From positions 1-10,213 of the forward strand of contig CBFGWV010000173.1 of assembly GCA_965652545.1 (NCBI GenBank): a stretch of 10,213 nucleotides of DNA, given 5' to 3'. The position numbers and the translations under genes are program-made. This DNA comes from CBFGWV01 sp965652545. GTDB taxonomy: Bacteria > Pseudomonadota > Gammaproteobacteria > Competibacterales > Competibacteraceae. The notes below the pieces were generated by a model, which ran no database searches, was not told where the DNA came from, and saw only the letters and a program-made list of their open reading frames with translations. Positions 1-5,815 of this stretch are shown here, piece after piece (position 1 is the stretch's first letter; each line of letters begins with the position of its first letter).

Positions 1-2
1 TC

Positions 3-101
3 AGCATGGACAGTATGGTGGGCAAGGACTTCGAGGCCGGGCTGGCCAATCTCAAACGGGCGGCCGAAAGTCAGCCGGAGCGGATCGGGGCGCAGGTGTG
101 A
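3..101 (+). CDS. C-terminal end of a protein, possibly SRPBCC/polyketide-cyclase family (partial)
   Basis: Only the last 32 codons are in the window. The frame starting at base 3 is open from the left edge and ends at a TGA at 99-101. The tail contains SMVGKDFEAGLANLKRAAE. In my memory this resembles the C-terminal helix of SRPBCC (Bet v1-like) proteins, where a similar DSM-G-xFE-GLANLK segment closes the ligand cavity. That is a recollection of a family pattern, not a search result. The stop is followed within 20 bp by a strong hairpin, which supports a real gene end. The frame could also be the tail of another alpha-helical protein. The substrate cannot be inferred. Confidence 0.5.
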   Translation, partial: SMDSMVGKDFEAGLANLKRAAESQPERIGAQV

Positions 102-108
102 GAAGTAA

Positions 109-140
109 GAATAAAACGCGCGCTGATCGGGTCAGCGCGC
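109..140 (-). terminator. Rho-independent terminator for the minus-strand secreted-protein gene
   Basis: A perfect 9-bp inverted repeat (GCGCGCTGA at 118-126 and TCAGCGCGC at 132-140) encloses a 5-nt loop. Read on the minus strand, the stem is followed after one G by TTTTATT, the layout of an intrinsic terminator. It lies 30 bp past the stop of the minus-strand gene ending at 170. On the plus strand no T-run follows, so termination of the left-edge gene is likely weaker, although the hairpin sits between two converging genes. Confidence 0.75.
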
Positions 141-169
141 TGGGTTGAGCCTGGCGAAGAGGCAATGGG

Positions 170-1279
170 TTATCGGGCTGGCGGATATTCCTCGGGTATG
201 CACTGCCCCGGGGGGAGTGCGATCAGCGGGATCTCATCGTGGATCTCGACGTCATCGATGGCATACCATTCTTCATGCATCTGACTGTTGTCATAGGTTT
301 GGAAAAAGTCGTTGCCACCGATGGCGACTACGTTCCATTTGACCATTTCTGTCGTTCGATCTCCACGGACCCAGGGGATTTGGTGGTTTTGAAAGATCAA
401 CTCGTCGTCGAACCACTGCATTAACGTACCGTCTTCGGCATTGGGCGCGGAGTTCATCCTTACGTAGAAGGCGACCTTCGTCCACTCGCCGGCTCGGCCG
501 AATACCTGCTTGTGTTCTACAAGTTGGTTCATATTGTCGGTGATGAAGCCGCCATTGAGTTTGTCATCGATCTCCGGCGTTTTTTCCTCATAACCCATAC
601 CGATCGTTTCAGTGGTGAAATTCAACGACAGGTCACCGAGGAACGACATCTGGCGGGGCAGGTCTTTGATGTCGCCGTTGTAGAAGGCATAGTTCTGGCC
701 ATGTGGACCGCCCCGTAAGGAGACGGCGTTTCGCTGGCCGTAGGTGCCGTTGCTATAGTCCCATATCGTCACGGGGCCAGAGGCACCATCTCGGCCGTAC
801 TTGAATATGGACTTGCCCGAGGCAGGGTCCCAGCTATACATTCTGAACATCTTCGATGTATAGCGCTCCGTCCATTCCGGCGAGAAGCGGACCCAGAAGC
901 TCACGTAGAGCTCGTCGTAACCTTCTTCGAAGTGTTTGGCCAGGATGCCGTCGGAGTTCCAGTTGTTCCAACCCAAACTGTACGACTCACGCCACCCGAC
1001 GAACGATTTGCCTTGTCCGCCCCTGGCCTTGTCGACGTTGGATGACAATACTTCAAAGGCATCATGATGGTTCGGGTATCCGGTCGACGGCGACCAGACG
1101 TCTTCTCCGTTGCGACGGTGTGTCCAGCCGTCCAGGGTTAATGGGCTCGAACTGGTATAGTCCGGCTGTTCGTCGAAATTTTCTTCAAAAATAAGGTCTG
1201 CGCGTGCTGCGCTCGATAACGCCGTGCCTAAAACGAGAATGGTGGCCCGCTTCAGTGGGTGGTTGATCGTCGGTCTCAT
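170..1279 (-). CDS. Secreted protein with probable concanavalin A-like jelly-roll fold (polysaccharide lyase-like)
   Basis: A 369-residue protein when started at the ATG at 1277-1279. A GGGAG lies at 1292-1296, and the start places a classic signal peptide at the N-terminus: a basic n-region (MRPTINHPLKR), a hydrophobic core around residues 13-22, and a probable cut after ARA at 27. A longer frame starting at 1327 would bury the signal behind 16 extra residues, so I reject it. The mature part is rich in Trp, Tyr and Phe. It has a stretch around 130-145 (ELYVSFWVRFSPEW) and a C-terminal pattern (DGTLMQWFDDELIF, then AIGGNDFF, then WYAIDDVEIHDEIP). These are typical of beta-sandwich domains in secreted polysaccharide lyases and LamG-like proteins. 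The fold is inferred from pattern only. I see no catalytic set I can assign, and the substrate is unknown. The gene is monocistronic, with its own terminator. Confidence 0.72.
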   Translation of the reverse strand: MRPTINHPLKRATILVLGTALSSAARADLIFEENFDEQPDYTSSSPLTLDGWTHRRNGEDVWSPSTGYPNHHDAFEVLSSNVDKARGGQGKSFVGWRESYSLGWNNWNSDGILAKHFEEGYDELYVSFWVRFSPEWTERYTSKMFRMYSWDPASGKSIFKYGRDGASGPVTIWDYSNGTYGQRNAVSLRGGPHGQNYAFYNGDIKDLPRQMSFLGDLSLNFTTETIGMGYEEKTPEIDDKLNGGFITDNMNQLVEHKQVFGRAGEWTKVAFYVRMNSAPNAEDGTLMQWFDDELIFQNHQIPWVRGDRTTEMVKWNVVAIGGNDFFQTYDNSQMHEEWYAIDDVEIHDEIPLIALPPGQCIPEEYPPAR

Positions 1280-1305
1280 CGCTTTCTTTATCTCCCTATG
1301 AAAAA

Positions 1306-1311
1306 AGTATA
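1306..1311 (-). promoter_or_regulatory. Possible -10 element of the secreted-protein gene
   Basis: On the minus strand TATACT lies 26 bp upstream of the ATG at 1279, matching the sigma70 -10 consensus at five of six positions. No good -35 is seen 16-18 bp further upstream, so this promoter would need an activator or another sigma factor. The position leaves room for the GGGAG at 1292-1296 in a short leader. Confidence 0.3.
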
Positions 1312-1646
1312 AATGGGCCGTCCACATCCTGCCGCTGTCAGACAGGCATGACTACGCTATTGCATTTGCACCCAAATAGACCATATCAGCATCTTCGATC
1401 ACCACGTAAGTTACGAACCTACCTCAATATGTCTCGAAAAATGCCAGATTCGTATCCTGAAGACGGGGGTGGTACAGGGGGCGTCTGTAAATGTCGCGGG
1501 TGAGCACGTACCGGCAGGACCTCTCGCGATCTGGGGGACTTAGTCTGCGAGAAGCGTGCTTGTACGGCCGCGGAGACATGATCAGGCCCGTTGAGAAACG
1601 TGCCCCCCGCGGCGGGTGGACGCCGGCAGCTCGGGTGATCATTCGA

Positions 1647-1663
1647 CAAATTGCCCCGATTTG
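1647..1663. promoter_or_regulatory. Palindromic candidate operator upstream of the double-XRE gene
   Basis: CAAAT and ATTTG form a perfect 5-bp inverted repeat with a 7-bp centre, 57 bp before the ATG at 1720. An overlapping repeat, ATTGC at 1650-1654 and GCAAT at 1666-1670, is spaced 16 bp start to start. A dyad of this size is what an XRE-type dimer usually binds. It overlaps a weak -35-like TTGGTG (1661-1666) that is followed after 17 bp by TACAGT (1684-1689), so binding here could repress the regulator's own promoter. Autoregulation is an inference from position. Confidence 0.35.
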
Positions 1664-1719
1664 GTGCAATCGTCCGTAGATGTTACAGTCGCTGCAAACA
1701 ACCATTAACAGGAAACGCC

Positions 1720-2589
1720 ATGCCTGTACCCGATGCAATCGGCCCGGAGACGGCCGCTTTTGGGGGTGACGTACCCGATTACAAAACCATGGAGCAAGGC
1801 ATTCATGAAAAAATGGGGCAGAATCTTCGAATAGTTAGAAGACAGCTTGGCAAATCTCGTGATGAACTTGCGAAAATGGCGGGGATATCGCTGAGCCAAT
1901 ACCGTCGCTACGAAGAGTGCCGCGATCTACCCACGCTATACTCGGCACTCAACTGGTCTGTGGGAACCGGCGTCCCAACACATTGGCTGTTCACCGATAC
2001 GGGCTATAACGATTTTGTGGATGTGGAGATTCAATCGGCCTGGATACCGATCATTCATTTCGCTAACTGGGCATCTGATTCGGCACTGTCGGCTTTTCAG
2101 ACGGCAGTGGAGGGGCTTGTCGGTGGGGAAAAGCGCGAGCGGTTGGAAAGCTATAAGGCCCCGTCGCTGGAGGACTGCCGACAAAACATCGCCGGTGACT
2201 ATTTCACGACTCTATCCGAGCATCTGCGTAATTTCCGCCGGATGGCTGCGGTCTCGCAGGATACGATGGCGTATCAACTTGGCATTTCGACCGCCGCCTA
2301 CAAGCGCTATGAAGTACCGGGGCGGATTAACCGCTTTGGCATTCACCTGATCATGCGCTTCTGGGTGGCCACCCGGATCAGCCCGCTGAAATTGACCTGC
2401 CACTCGCAGGTTTTTGCCTATCGGCAGCAGCAGAACCGCAATTTCGCCATCCTGCTACCCCTGCTGGCCTCGCTGACGCCTGGACAACTCGAGCGGGTGA
2501 AGGCGCTGGCGGCAGTGCTGTCCACGATGAACCCGGCCTCCGGCCAATGTTGCGACGCCAGGCGAACATGCCTTCTCACGGAGCACTAA
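1720..2589 (+). CDS. DNA-binding regulator with two XRE-type helix-turn-helix domains
   Basis: A 289-residue protein. The start at 1720 is chosen for the AGGA at 1710-1713. An in-frame ATG at 1651 would overlap the candidate promoter. Residues 33-90 form a Cro/C1-type HTH: NLRIVRRQLGKSRDELAKMA, then GISLSQYRRYE as the recognition region. Residues 163-225 form a second one: EHLRNFRRMAAVSQDTMAYQ, then GISTAAYKRYE. The two share the pattern S-(R/Q)-D followed by G-I-S and Y-(R/K)-R-Y-E, so they look like an internal duplication split by a linker of about 70 residues. The tail (239-289) has a short leucine-rich helix and ends in a Cys-containing segment (QCCDARRTC). No ligand-binding or protease domain is recognised. 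It probably acts as a transcription regulator, perhaps of itself, the downstream enzyme or the divergent secreted protein. The target is not shown by sequence. Confidence 0.8.
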   Translation: MPVPDAIGPETAAFGGDVPDYKTMEQGIHEKMGQNLRIVRRQLGKSRDELAKMAGISLSQYRRYEECRDLPTLYSALNWSVGTGVPTHWLFTDTGYNDFVDVEIQSAWIPIIHFANWASDSALSAFQTAVEGLVGGEKRERLESYKAPSLEDCRQNIAGDYFTTLSEHLRNFRRMAAVSQDTMAYQLGISTAAYKRYEVPGRINRFGIHLIMRFWVATRISPLKLTCHSQVFAYRQQQNRNFAILLPLLASLTPGQLERVKALAAVLSTMNPASGQCCDARRTCLLTEH

Positions 2590-2632
2590 GATAGTCGGGT
2601 TTGGAGATTGCATCCATGCAAGGGAAGGTTTC

Positions 2633-3454
2633 ATGACCGTCGATCAGAAAGCCAAGGCAGAACAGTTTCGTGCCCTTCATGAGCAGGACGGGGCGTTCAT
2701 CATCCCCAACCCCTGGGACGCGGGTACCGCCCGCATCCTGGCCGCATTGGGTTTCAAGGCCTTGGCGACCACCAGTGCAGGTCATGCCTTCTCCCTCGGG
2801 GTACCTGAGGGTGCGGTGACTTGGGACGATACGCTTGCTCACTGCCGGATGCTCGTTGCCGCCACGGACCTGCCCGTGTCCGCTGACCTGGAGAAGGGGC
2901 TTGGCGACTCGCCGGAGAGCGCTGCGGCGTCGGTTTGTGCAGCGGCGGCCACCGGGCTTGCCGGCTGCTCCCTGGAAGACCATACCAAGCGCCGGGACGC
3001 GCCGATCTTCGACTTTACGCTCGCTGTGGAGCGAATCGCGGCGGCGGCGGAAGCGGCCCGCGGGCTGGCGCATGATTTTGTCCTGACAGCCCGCTGTGAG
3101 AATTTCCTGTGGGGCCGGCCGGATCTGGACGACACCATCCGGCGTCTGCAGGCATTCGAGAACGCCGGTGCGGATGTGCTTTATGCGCCCGGCCTTCGTG
3201 ATCTGGACACCATCCGTCAGCTCTGCGCCGCCGTCACCAAGCCGGTCAATGTGGTCATGGGGCTGCCCGGCACCGTATTCGATGTGCAGCAATTGGCCGA
3301 GGCTGGGGTGAAACGCATCAGTGTGGGGTCGGCACTCTCACGCCTGGCGTACGGCGCCTTCATCAAGGCAGCGCAGGAGATGCAGCACGCAGGCACGTTT
3401 ACGTTTGCGTCCGAGGCGATCGGGTTTGCGGAGATTGAGCGTTATTTCGTGTAG
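2633..3454 (+). CDS. Isocitrate lyase / phosphoenolpyruvate mutase superfamily enzyme
   Basis: A 273-residue TIM-barrel enzyme of the ICL/PEP mutase superfamily, which makes or breaks C-C or C-P bonds next to a carboxylate with Mg2+. The start has AGGGAAGG at 2621-2628. Visible family features are IPNPWDAGTAR (24-34), ATTSAG near 45-50, the metal-binding region ADLEKG with D85, SLEDHT with E115, TARCENF (152-158), and the closing VSVGSAL-type strand. The mobile catalytic loop of isocitrate and methylisocitrate lyases normally carries a K(K/R)CGH motif. Here the corresponding stretch reads HTKRRDAPIFDF with no such Cys. The protein is therefore probably not a classic isocitrate or methylisocitrate lyase; a related lyase or hydrolase acting on oxaloacetate-like acids is possible. 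It starts 43 bp after the double-XRE gene on the same strand, so they may be co-transcribed. Confidence 0.88.
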   Translation: MTVDQKAKAEQFRALHEQDGAFIIPNPWDAGTARILAALGFKALATTSAGHAFSLGVPEGAVTWDDTLAHCRMLVAATDLPVSADLEKGLGDSPESAAASVCAAAATGLAGCSLEDHTKRRDAPIFDFTLAVERIAAAAEAARGLAHDFVLTARCENFLWGRPDLDDTIRRLQAFENAGADVLYAPGLRDLDTIRQLCAAVTKPVNVVMGLPGTVFDVQQLAEAGVKRISVGSALSRLAYGAFIKAAQEMQHAGTFTFASEAIGFAEIERYFV

Positions 3455-3476
3455 ACGCCGCGGCAGCCGTCTGGGT

Positions 3477-3668
3477 GGATGGTTACCGTCCGGGTGTGAT
3501 CCGCGTTCCTCGTATGGCGCCATCAGCGGGTCTCAGGCGCAAGTGCCAGATACGACGATGATGAATTCGGCTCTCGGCGTTAGCTCCCTGATCTTTTCCA
3601 TTTCTTGCTCTATCCATGACCGGTGTTTGTACTGTCCGTTGGTTGGCCAACGGATGGTTACCCGTCCG
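3477..3668. repeat. Short imperfect direct repeat around the 64-codon gene
   Basis: GGATGGTTACCGTCCG at 3477-3492 recurs with one extra C as GGATGGTTACCCGTCCG at 3652-3668. A GGCGCC follows each copy at a similar distance on the plus strand. One copy lies inside the 64-codon minus-strand gene and the other just downstream of it. This may be a decayed partial duplication of that gene, or chance. Confidence 0.3.
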
Positions 3669-3727
3669 TGCTGAGCCCGGAGATTGGCGCCCCTGGCGTC
3701 GTGCTTCATTGCGGGGAGTGTATTCAT
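3533..3727 (-). CDS. Small protein of unknown function (64 aa)
   Basis: I do not recognise this gene. The case for it is a strong Shine-Dalgarno, GGAGAGAG at 3732-3739, just upstream of the ATG at 3725-3727. The frame is open much further upstream into the DUF899 gene, but that part is a shadow and the ribosome site points to this start. The 64-residue product has a basic N-terminal third, a strand-like RVTIRW (22-27), a charged helix-like SWIEQEMEKIREL (37-49) and a hydrophobic strand-like EFIIVVS (54-60) ending GTCA. The strand-helix-strand order suggests a small alpha/beta fold or a fragment of one. No signal peptide or membrane helix is seen. It lies alone between two plus-strand genes and faces the enzyme gene ending at 3454. 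It could also be a remnant of a longer protein. Confidence 0.45.
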   Translation of the reverse strand: MNTLPAMKHDARGANLRAQHGRVTIRWPTNGQYKHRSWIEQEMEKIRELTPRAEFIIVVSGTCA

Positions 3728-3799
3728 ATCACTCTCTCCGCGGCCAAGCCGATTGTCCAGGCAGCGCTCGCTGTCGGAGTGAGGCATACCATCGGAGAC

Positions 3800-3828
3800 T
3801 TGACAGCCAAGGCGGTAAGGCTTAGAAA
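3800..3828 (+). promoter_or_regulatory. Sigma70-type promoter of the DUF899 gene
   Basis: A perfect -35 TTGACA at 3800-3805 is followed after 17 bp by TAGAAA at 3823-3828, which matches four of six -10 positions. Transcription would begin near 3835, giving a leader of about 55 nt that carries the AAAGGAGG ribosome site at 3874-3881. It lies outside any gene I accept. Confidence 0.55.
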
Positions 3829-3889
3829 ACCATTCGGTTAAATAAAAGACATCTAGATCTGGTGACAGAAGGCAAAGGAGGCACAACCC

Positions 3890-4717
3890 ATGCCGGATAC
3901 ACCGCAAAACTACCCCGAAGTCGTACCCCGGGAAACCTGGCTTGCGGCGCGCAAGGTGTTGTTGGAGCAGGAAAAAGCCCATACGCGTCTGGGCGATGCC
4001 CTGAGCGCCGCGCGGCGGCGGCTGCCGATGGTTCGGGTCGACAAGGATTACCGCTTCCATACCGCTCAGGGTGAGGTGAGTCTGCTGGATTTGTTCGAGG
4101 GCCGGCGTCAGCTCGTCGTTTACCACTTCATGTTCGACCCGGACGATCCGCCGCCGGGCTCGTCGGGCGAGCCCTGGGAGGAGGGCTGTTCGGGGTGTTC
4201 GATGGTCGCCGACAATATCGGCCATCCGGCGCATCTGCATGCGCGGGATACCTCATTGGTTCTGGTGTCGCGTGCGCCATTGGCGAAAATCGAACCGTTC
4301 AAGCAGCGCATGGGGTGGACGCTACCCTGGGTCTCATCCCATGGCAGCGACTTCAACTACGACTTTCACGTCACCTTGGACGAGTCGGTCGCGCCGGTGC
4401 AGAGCAACTTTCGCGACAAGGCAGAGCTGGAGGCGCGTGGCGAGAACTGGTATCCGGGCGAACAGCACGGGCTGAGTGTGTTCCTGCGTCGTGAGGAGGA
4501 GGTCTTCCACACGTATTCGACGTATGCCCGCGGTGTGGAGCAGTTGATGAGCACGTTCATTTTTCTGGACCTGACGCCGTTCGGGCGGCAGGAAACGTGG
4601 GAGGACTCGCCCGCCGGTTGGCCGCAGACGCCGACCTACGGCTGGATGCGCCACCACGACCGGTACGGTGATGCGGTGGATGCCTCGGGGAGCTGTTGCG
4701 ACGGGAAGAAGGCATGA
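3890..4717 (+). CDS. DUF899 family thioredoxin-like protein
   Basis: A 275-residue protein preceded by an excellent ribosome site, AAAGGAGG at 3874-3881. It matches the DUF899 family (thioredoxin-fold relatives) along its length. It has an N-terminal helix with PRETWLAARKVLL (13-25), then the redox-like EEGCSGCSM with Cys100 and Cys103, then WVSSHGSDFNYDFHV (about 147-161). Next come VFHTYSTYARGVE and a C-terminal LDLTPFGRQE. These are hallmarks of the family, whose biochemical role is not settled. The CxxC suggests disulfide or thiol chemistry in the cytoplasm, since no signal peptide is present. The C-terminus ends GSCCDGKKA, with a vicinal Cys pair. The gene has its own promoter and converges on astA. 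Confidence 0.88.
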   Translation: MPDTPQNYPEVVPRETWLAARKVLLEQEKAHTRLGDALSAARRRLPMVRVDKDYRFHTAQGEVSLLDLFEGRRQLVVYHFMFDPDDPPPGSSGEPWEEGCSGCSMVADNIGHPAHLHARDTSLVLVSRAPLAKIEPFKQRMGWTLPWVSSHGSDFNYDFHVTLDESVAPVQSNFRDKAELEARGENWYPGEQHGLSVFLRREEEVFHTYSTYARGVEQLMSTFIFLDLTPFGRQETWEDSPAGWPQTPTYGWMRHHDRYGDAVDASGSCCDGKKA

Positions 4718-4740
4718 TTGGTTGCCCCAACTCTGGCGCC

Positions 4741-4772
4741 GATGGGTATCGCTTGCGCTCAACCCACCCTAC
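4741..4772. repeat. Intergenic dyad between converging genes, possibly a dispersed repeat
   Basis: In the 74-bp gap between the DUF899 gene and astA, GGGT (4744-4747) and ACCC (4762-4765) flank an inner CGC-TT-GCG. Read on the minus strand this is GTAGGGTGGGTTGAGCGC followed by AAGCGATACCC. I recall similar strings in intergenic spaces of many gammaproteobacterial genomes. The position suggests a transcript-end or REP-like role. There is no T-run, so it is not a standard terminator. Confidence 0.35.
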
Positions 4773-4791
4773 ATTGCAGTCCGACAGGCTC

Positions 4792-5808
4792 CTAGTAACC
4801 GACGAACCACAGATAATCCCCCGCCCGCACTTCCAGGGCATTGGCGCTGGCGCGGTCGATCTCTATTCCCGCGCTGTCGGTGTAGCGGATGCGGGTGCGC
4901 ACGGCGCGAAAGGCGCCGGCCGCTTCGGTGCAGACCAGGCAGTCCTCGCCGGAGACCTCCGGCCGGATGCCGGTCAACTGCCGCCGCCGCGCGGTGGTGA
5001 CGGTGCGGATCTGGTCGCGGCGGCAGTGCACCGTCGGCCCGGCGTCGAACACATCGACACAGCCCTCGAAGCTGAAGCCCTCGCGCTTGAGCAGGGCCAG
5101 GGCGGGCGCGGTGGCCGGGTGCGGCTGGCCGATGACGGCCTGGGCGTCCTTGGGCAGCAGGCTGACGTAAACCGGGTGCTTGGGCATGAGGTCGGCGATG
5201 AACTGGTACTTGCCCTGGGCACTGAGGTAATCGGCCTTGGTGAAGTCCATCTCCAGGAAATGCCGGCCCAGGTGATCCCAGAACGGCGAGCGCCCCTCGG
5301 CATCGGTCACCCCGCGCATCTCGGCCATGACCAGGTCGTTGATGCGCTCGGGAAAGGCGGCCATGAACAGAAAGCGCACTCGCGAGAGCAGCCGCCCGTT
5401 GCCGCCCTGGCGGTAGTCGGGGTGCAGGAACAGCGTGGCCACCTCGGTCGAGCCGCGGTACTCATGCACCAGATGCAGCACCGGCACCGGCACGTAGCGG
5501 CCCAACTCGTGTGAGGTGTGCGCCAGGTGCAGCAGCTTGAAGGAGTACACCGGCCGCTTCACGCCCACGGTGGCCAGAATGCCGCAGGTGCCGGCCAGCT
5601 CGCCGGCCTCGGTGTCCTCCAGCACGAACAGGTAGGACTCATCGCCCGGCGCGGTGATGTCGGTCCGCAGGCTCTGCTCCGAGGAGGCCACGCGTACGCC
5701 CCAGCGCTCCGGGTCGGTTGGCGTGTTGGTCATGCCGGGGCCGGCGGCCTGGCCGAGCTCGCACAGGCGGGGGATGTCCGCGGCCCGCGCCGGCCGGATG
5801 CGCATCAT
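4792..5808 (-). CDS. astA: Arginine N-succinyltransferase
   Basis: A 338-residue protein that transfers succinyl from succinyl-CoA to the alpha-amino group of arginine, the first step of the arginine succinyltransferase (AST) pathway. The tandem ATG at 5803-5808 is used as start because MMRIRPARAADIPRLCEL matches the usual N-terminus and gives the family length of about 340; an upstream in-frame start would run back into astC. Visible features are the N-terminal GNAT-like strand, GVKRPVYSFK (82-91), and the acyl-CoA-binding region LFLHPDYRQGGNGRLL (126-141). EMRGVTD, the FWDHLGRHFLEMDF block (176-189) and the closing VFDAGPTVHC (253-262) are also typical. It starts 7 bp after the astC stop, so the two are one transcript. 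It has a single subunit gene rather than the AruF/AruG pair of Pseudomonas. No further ast gene follows; the next gene is on the other strand. Confidence 0.93.
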   Translation of the reverse strand: MMRIRPARAADIPRLCELGQAAGPGMTNTPTDPERWGVRVASSEQSLRTDITAPGDESYLFVLEDTEAGELAGTCGILATVGVKRPVYSFKLLHLAHTSHELGRYVPVPVLHLVHEYRGSTEVATLFLHPDYRQGGNGRLLSRVRFLFMAAFPERINDLVMAEMRGVTDAEGRSPFWDHLGRHFLEMDFTKADYLSAQGKYQFIADLMPKHPVYVSLLPKDAQAVIGQPHPATAPALALLKREGFSFEGCVDVFDAGPTVHCRRDQIRTVTTARRRQLTGIRPEVSGEDCLVCTEAAGAFRAVRTRIRYTDSAGIEIDRASANALEVRAGDYLWFVGY

Positions 5809-5815
5809 CGCCGCG

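Larger units (their letters stand above)
1280..1719. other. Intergenic region between divergent genes, no convincing gene
   Basis: About 440 bp separate the start codons of the secreted protein (minus) and the double-XRE regulator (plus). Short frames cross it on both strands, but they lack a plausible ribosome site and their translations are Arg/Pro/Ser-rich in the way of chance frames. Visible signals are the -10-like TATACT near 1306, a short palindrome at 1335-1345 (CTGTC-A-GACAG) and the inverted repeat at 1647-1663 near the regulator gene. The remainder (roughly 1350-1640) shows nothing I can assign. Its length suggests regulatory sequence or a decayed gene. Confidence 0.5.

Noticed and set aside
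1335..1345. LexA-type SOS box (CTGTC-A-GACAG)
   Set aside because: A LexA box needs CTG and CAG arms about ten bases apart in a 16-bp site; this dyad is only 11 bp. No SOS gene is adjacent.
1491..1679. Small plus-strand frame in the 440-bp gap
   Set aside because: No ribosome site, the translation looks random, and it overlaps the candidate operator and promoter of the next gene.
3458..3477. Hairpin after the ICL/PEP mutase gene as terminator
   Set aside because: AGACG and CGTCT give only a 5-bp stem with a mismatch beyond, and no T-run follows.
3728..4240. Upstream extension of the 64-codon minus-strand gene into the DUF899 gene
   Set aside because: The extension is antisense to DUF899 and has no protein-like pattern. 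The strong ribosome site at 3732-3739 marks a start at 3727 instead.
4696..5514. Plus-strand open frame of 272 codons over astA
   Set aside because: The composition is Gly/Gln/His/Ala-rich as in antisense shadows, and the minus strand clearly encodes AstA.
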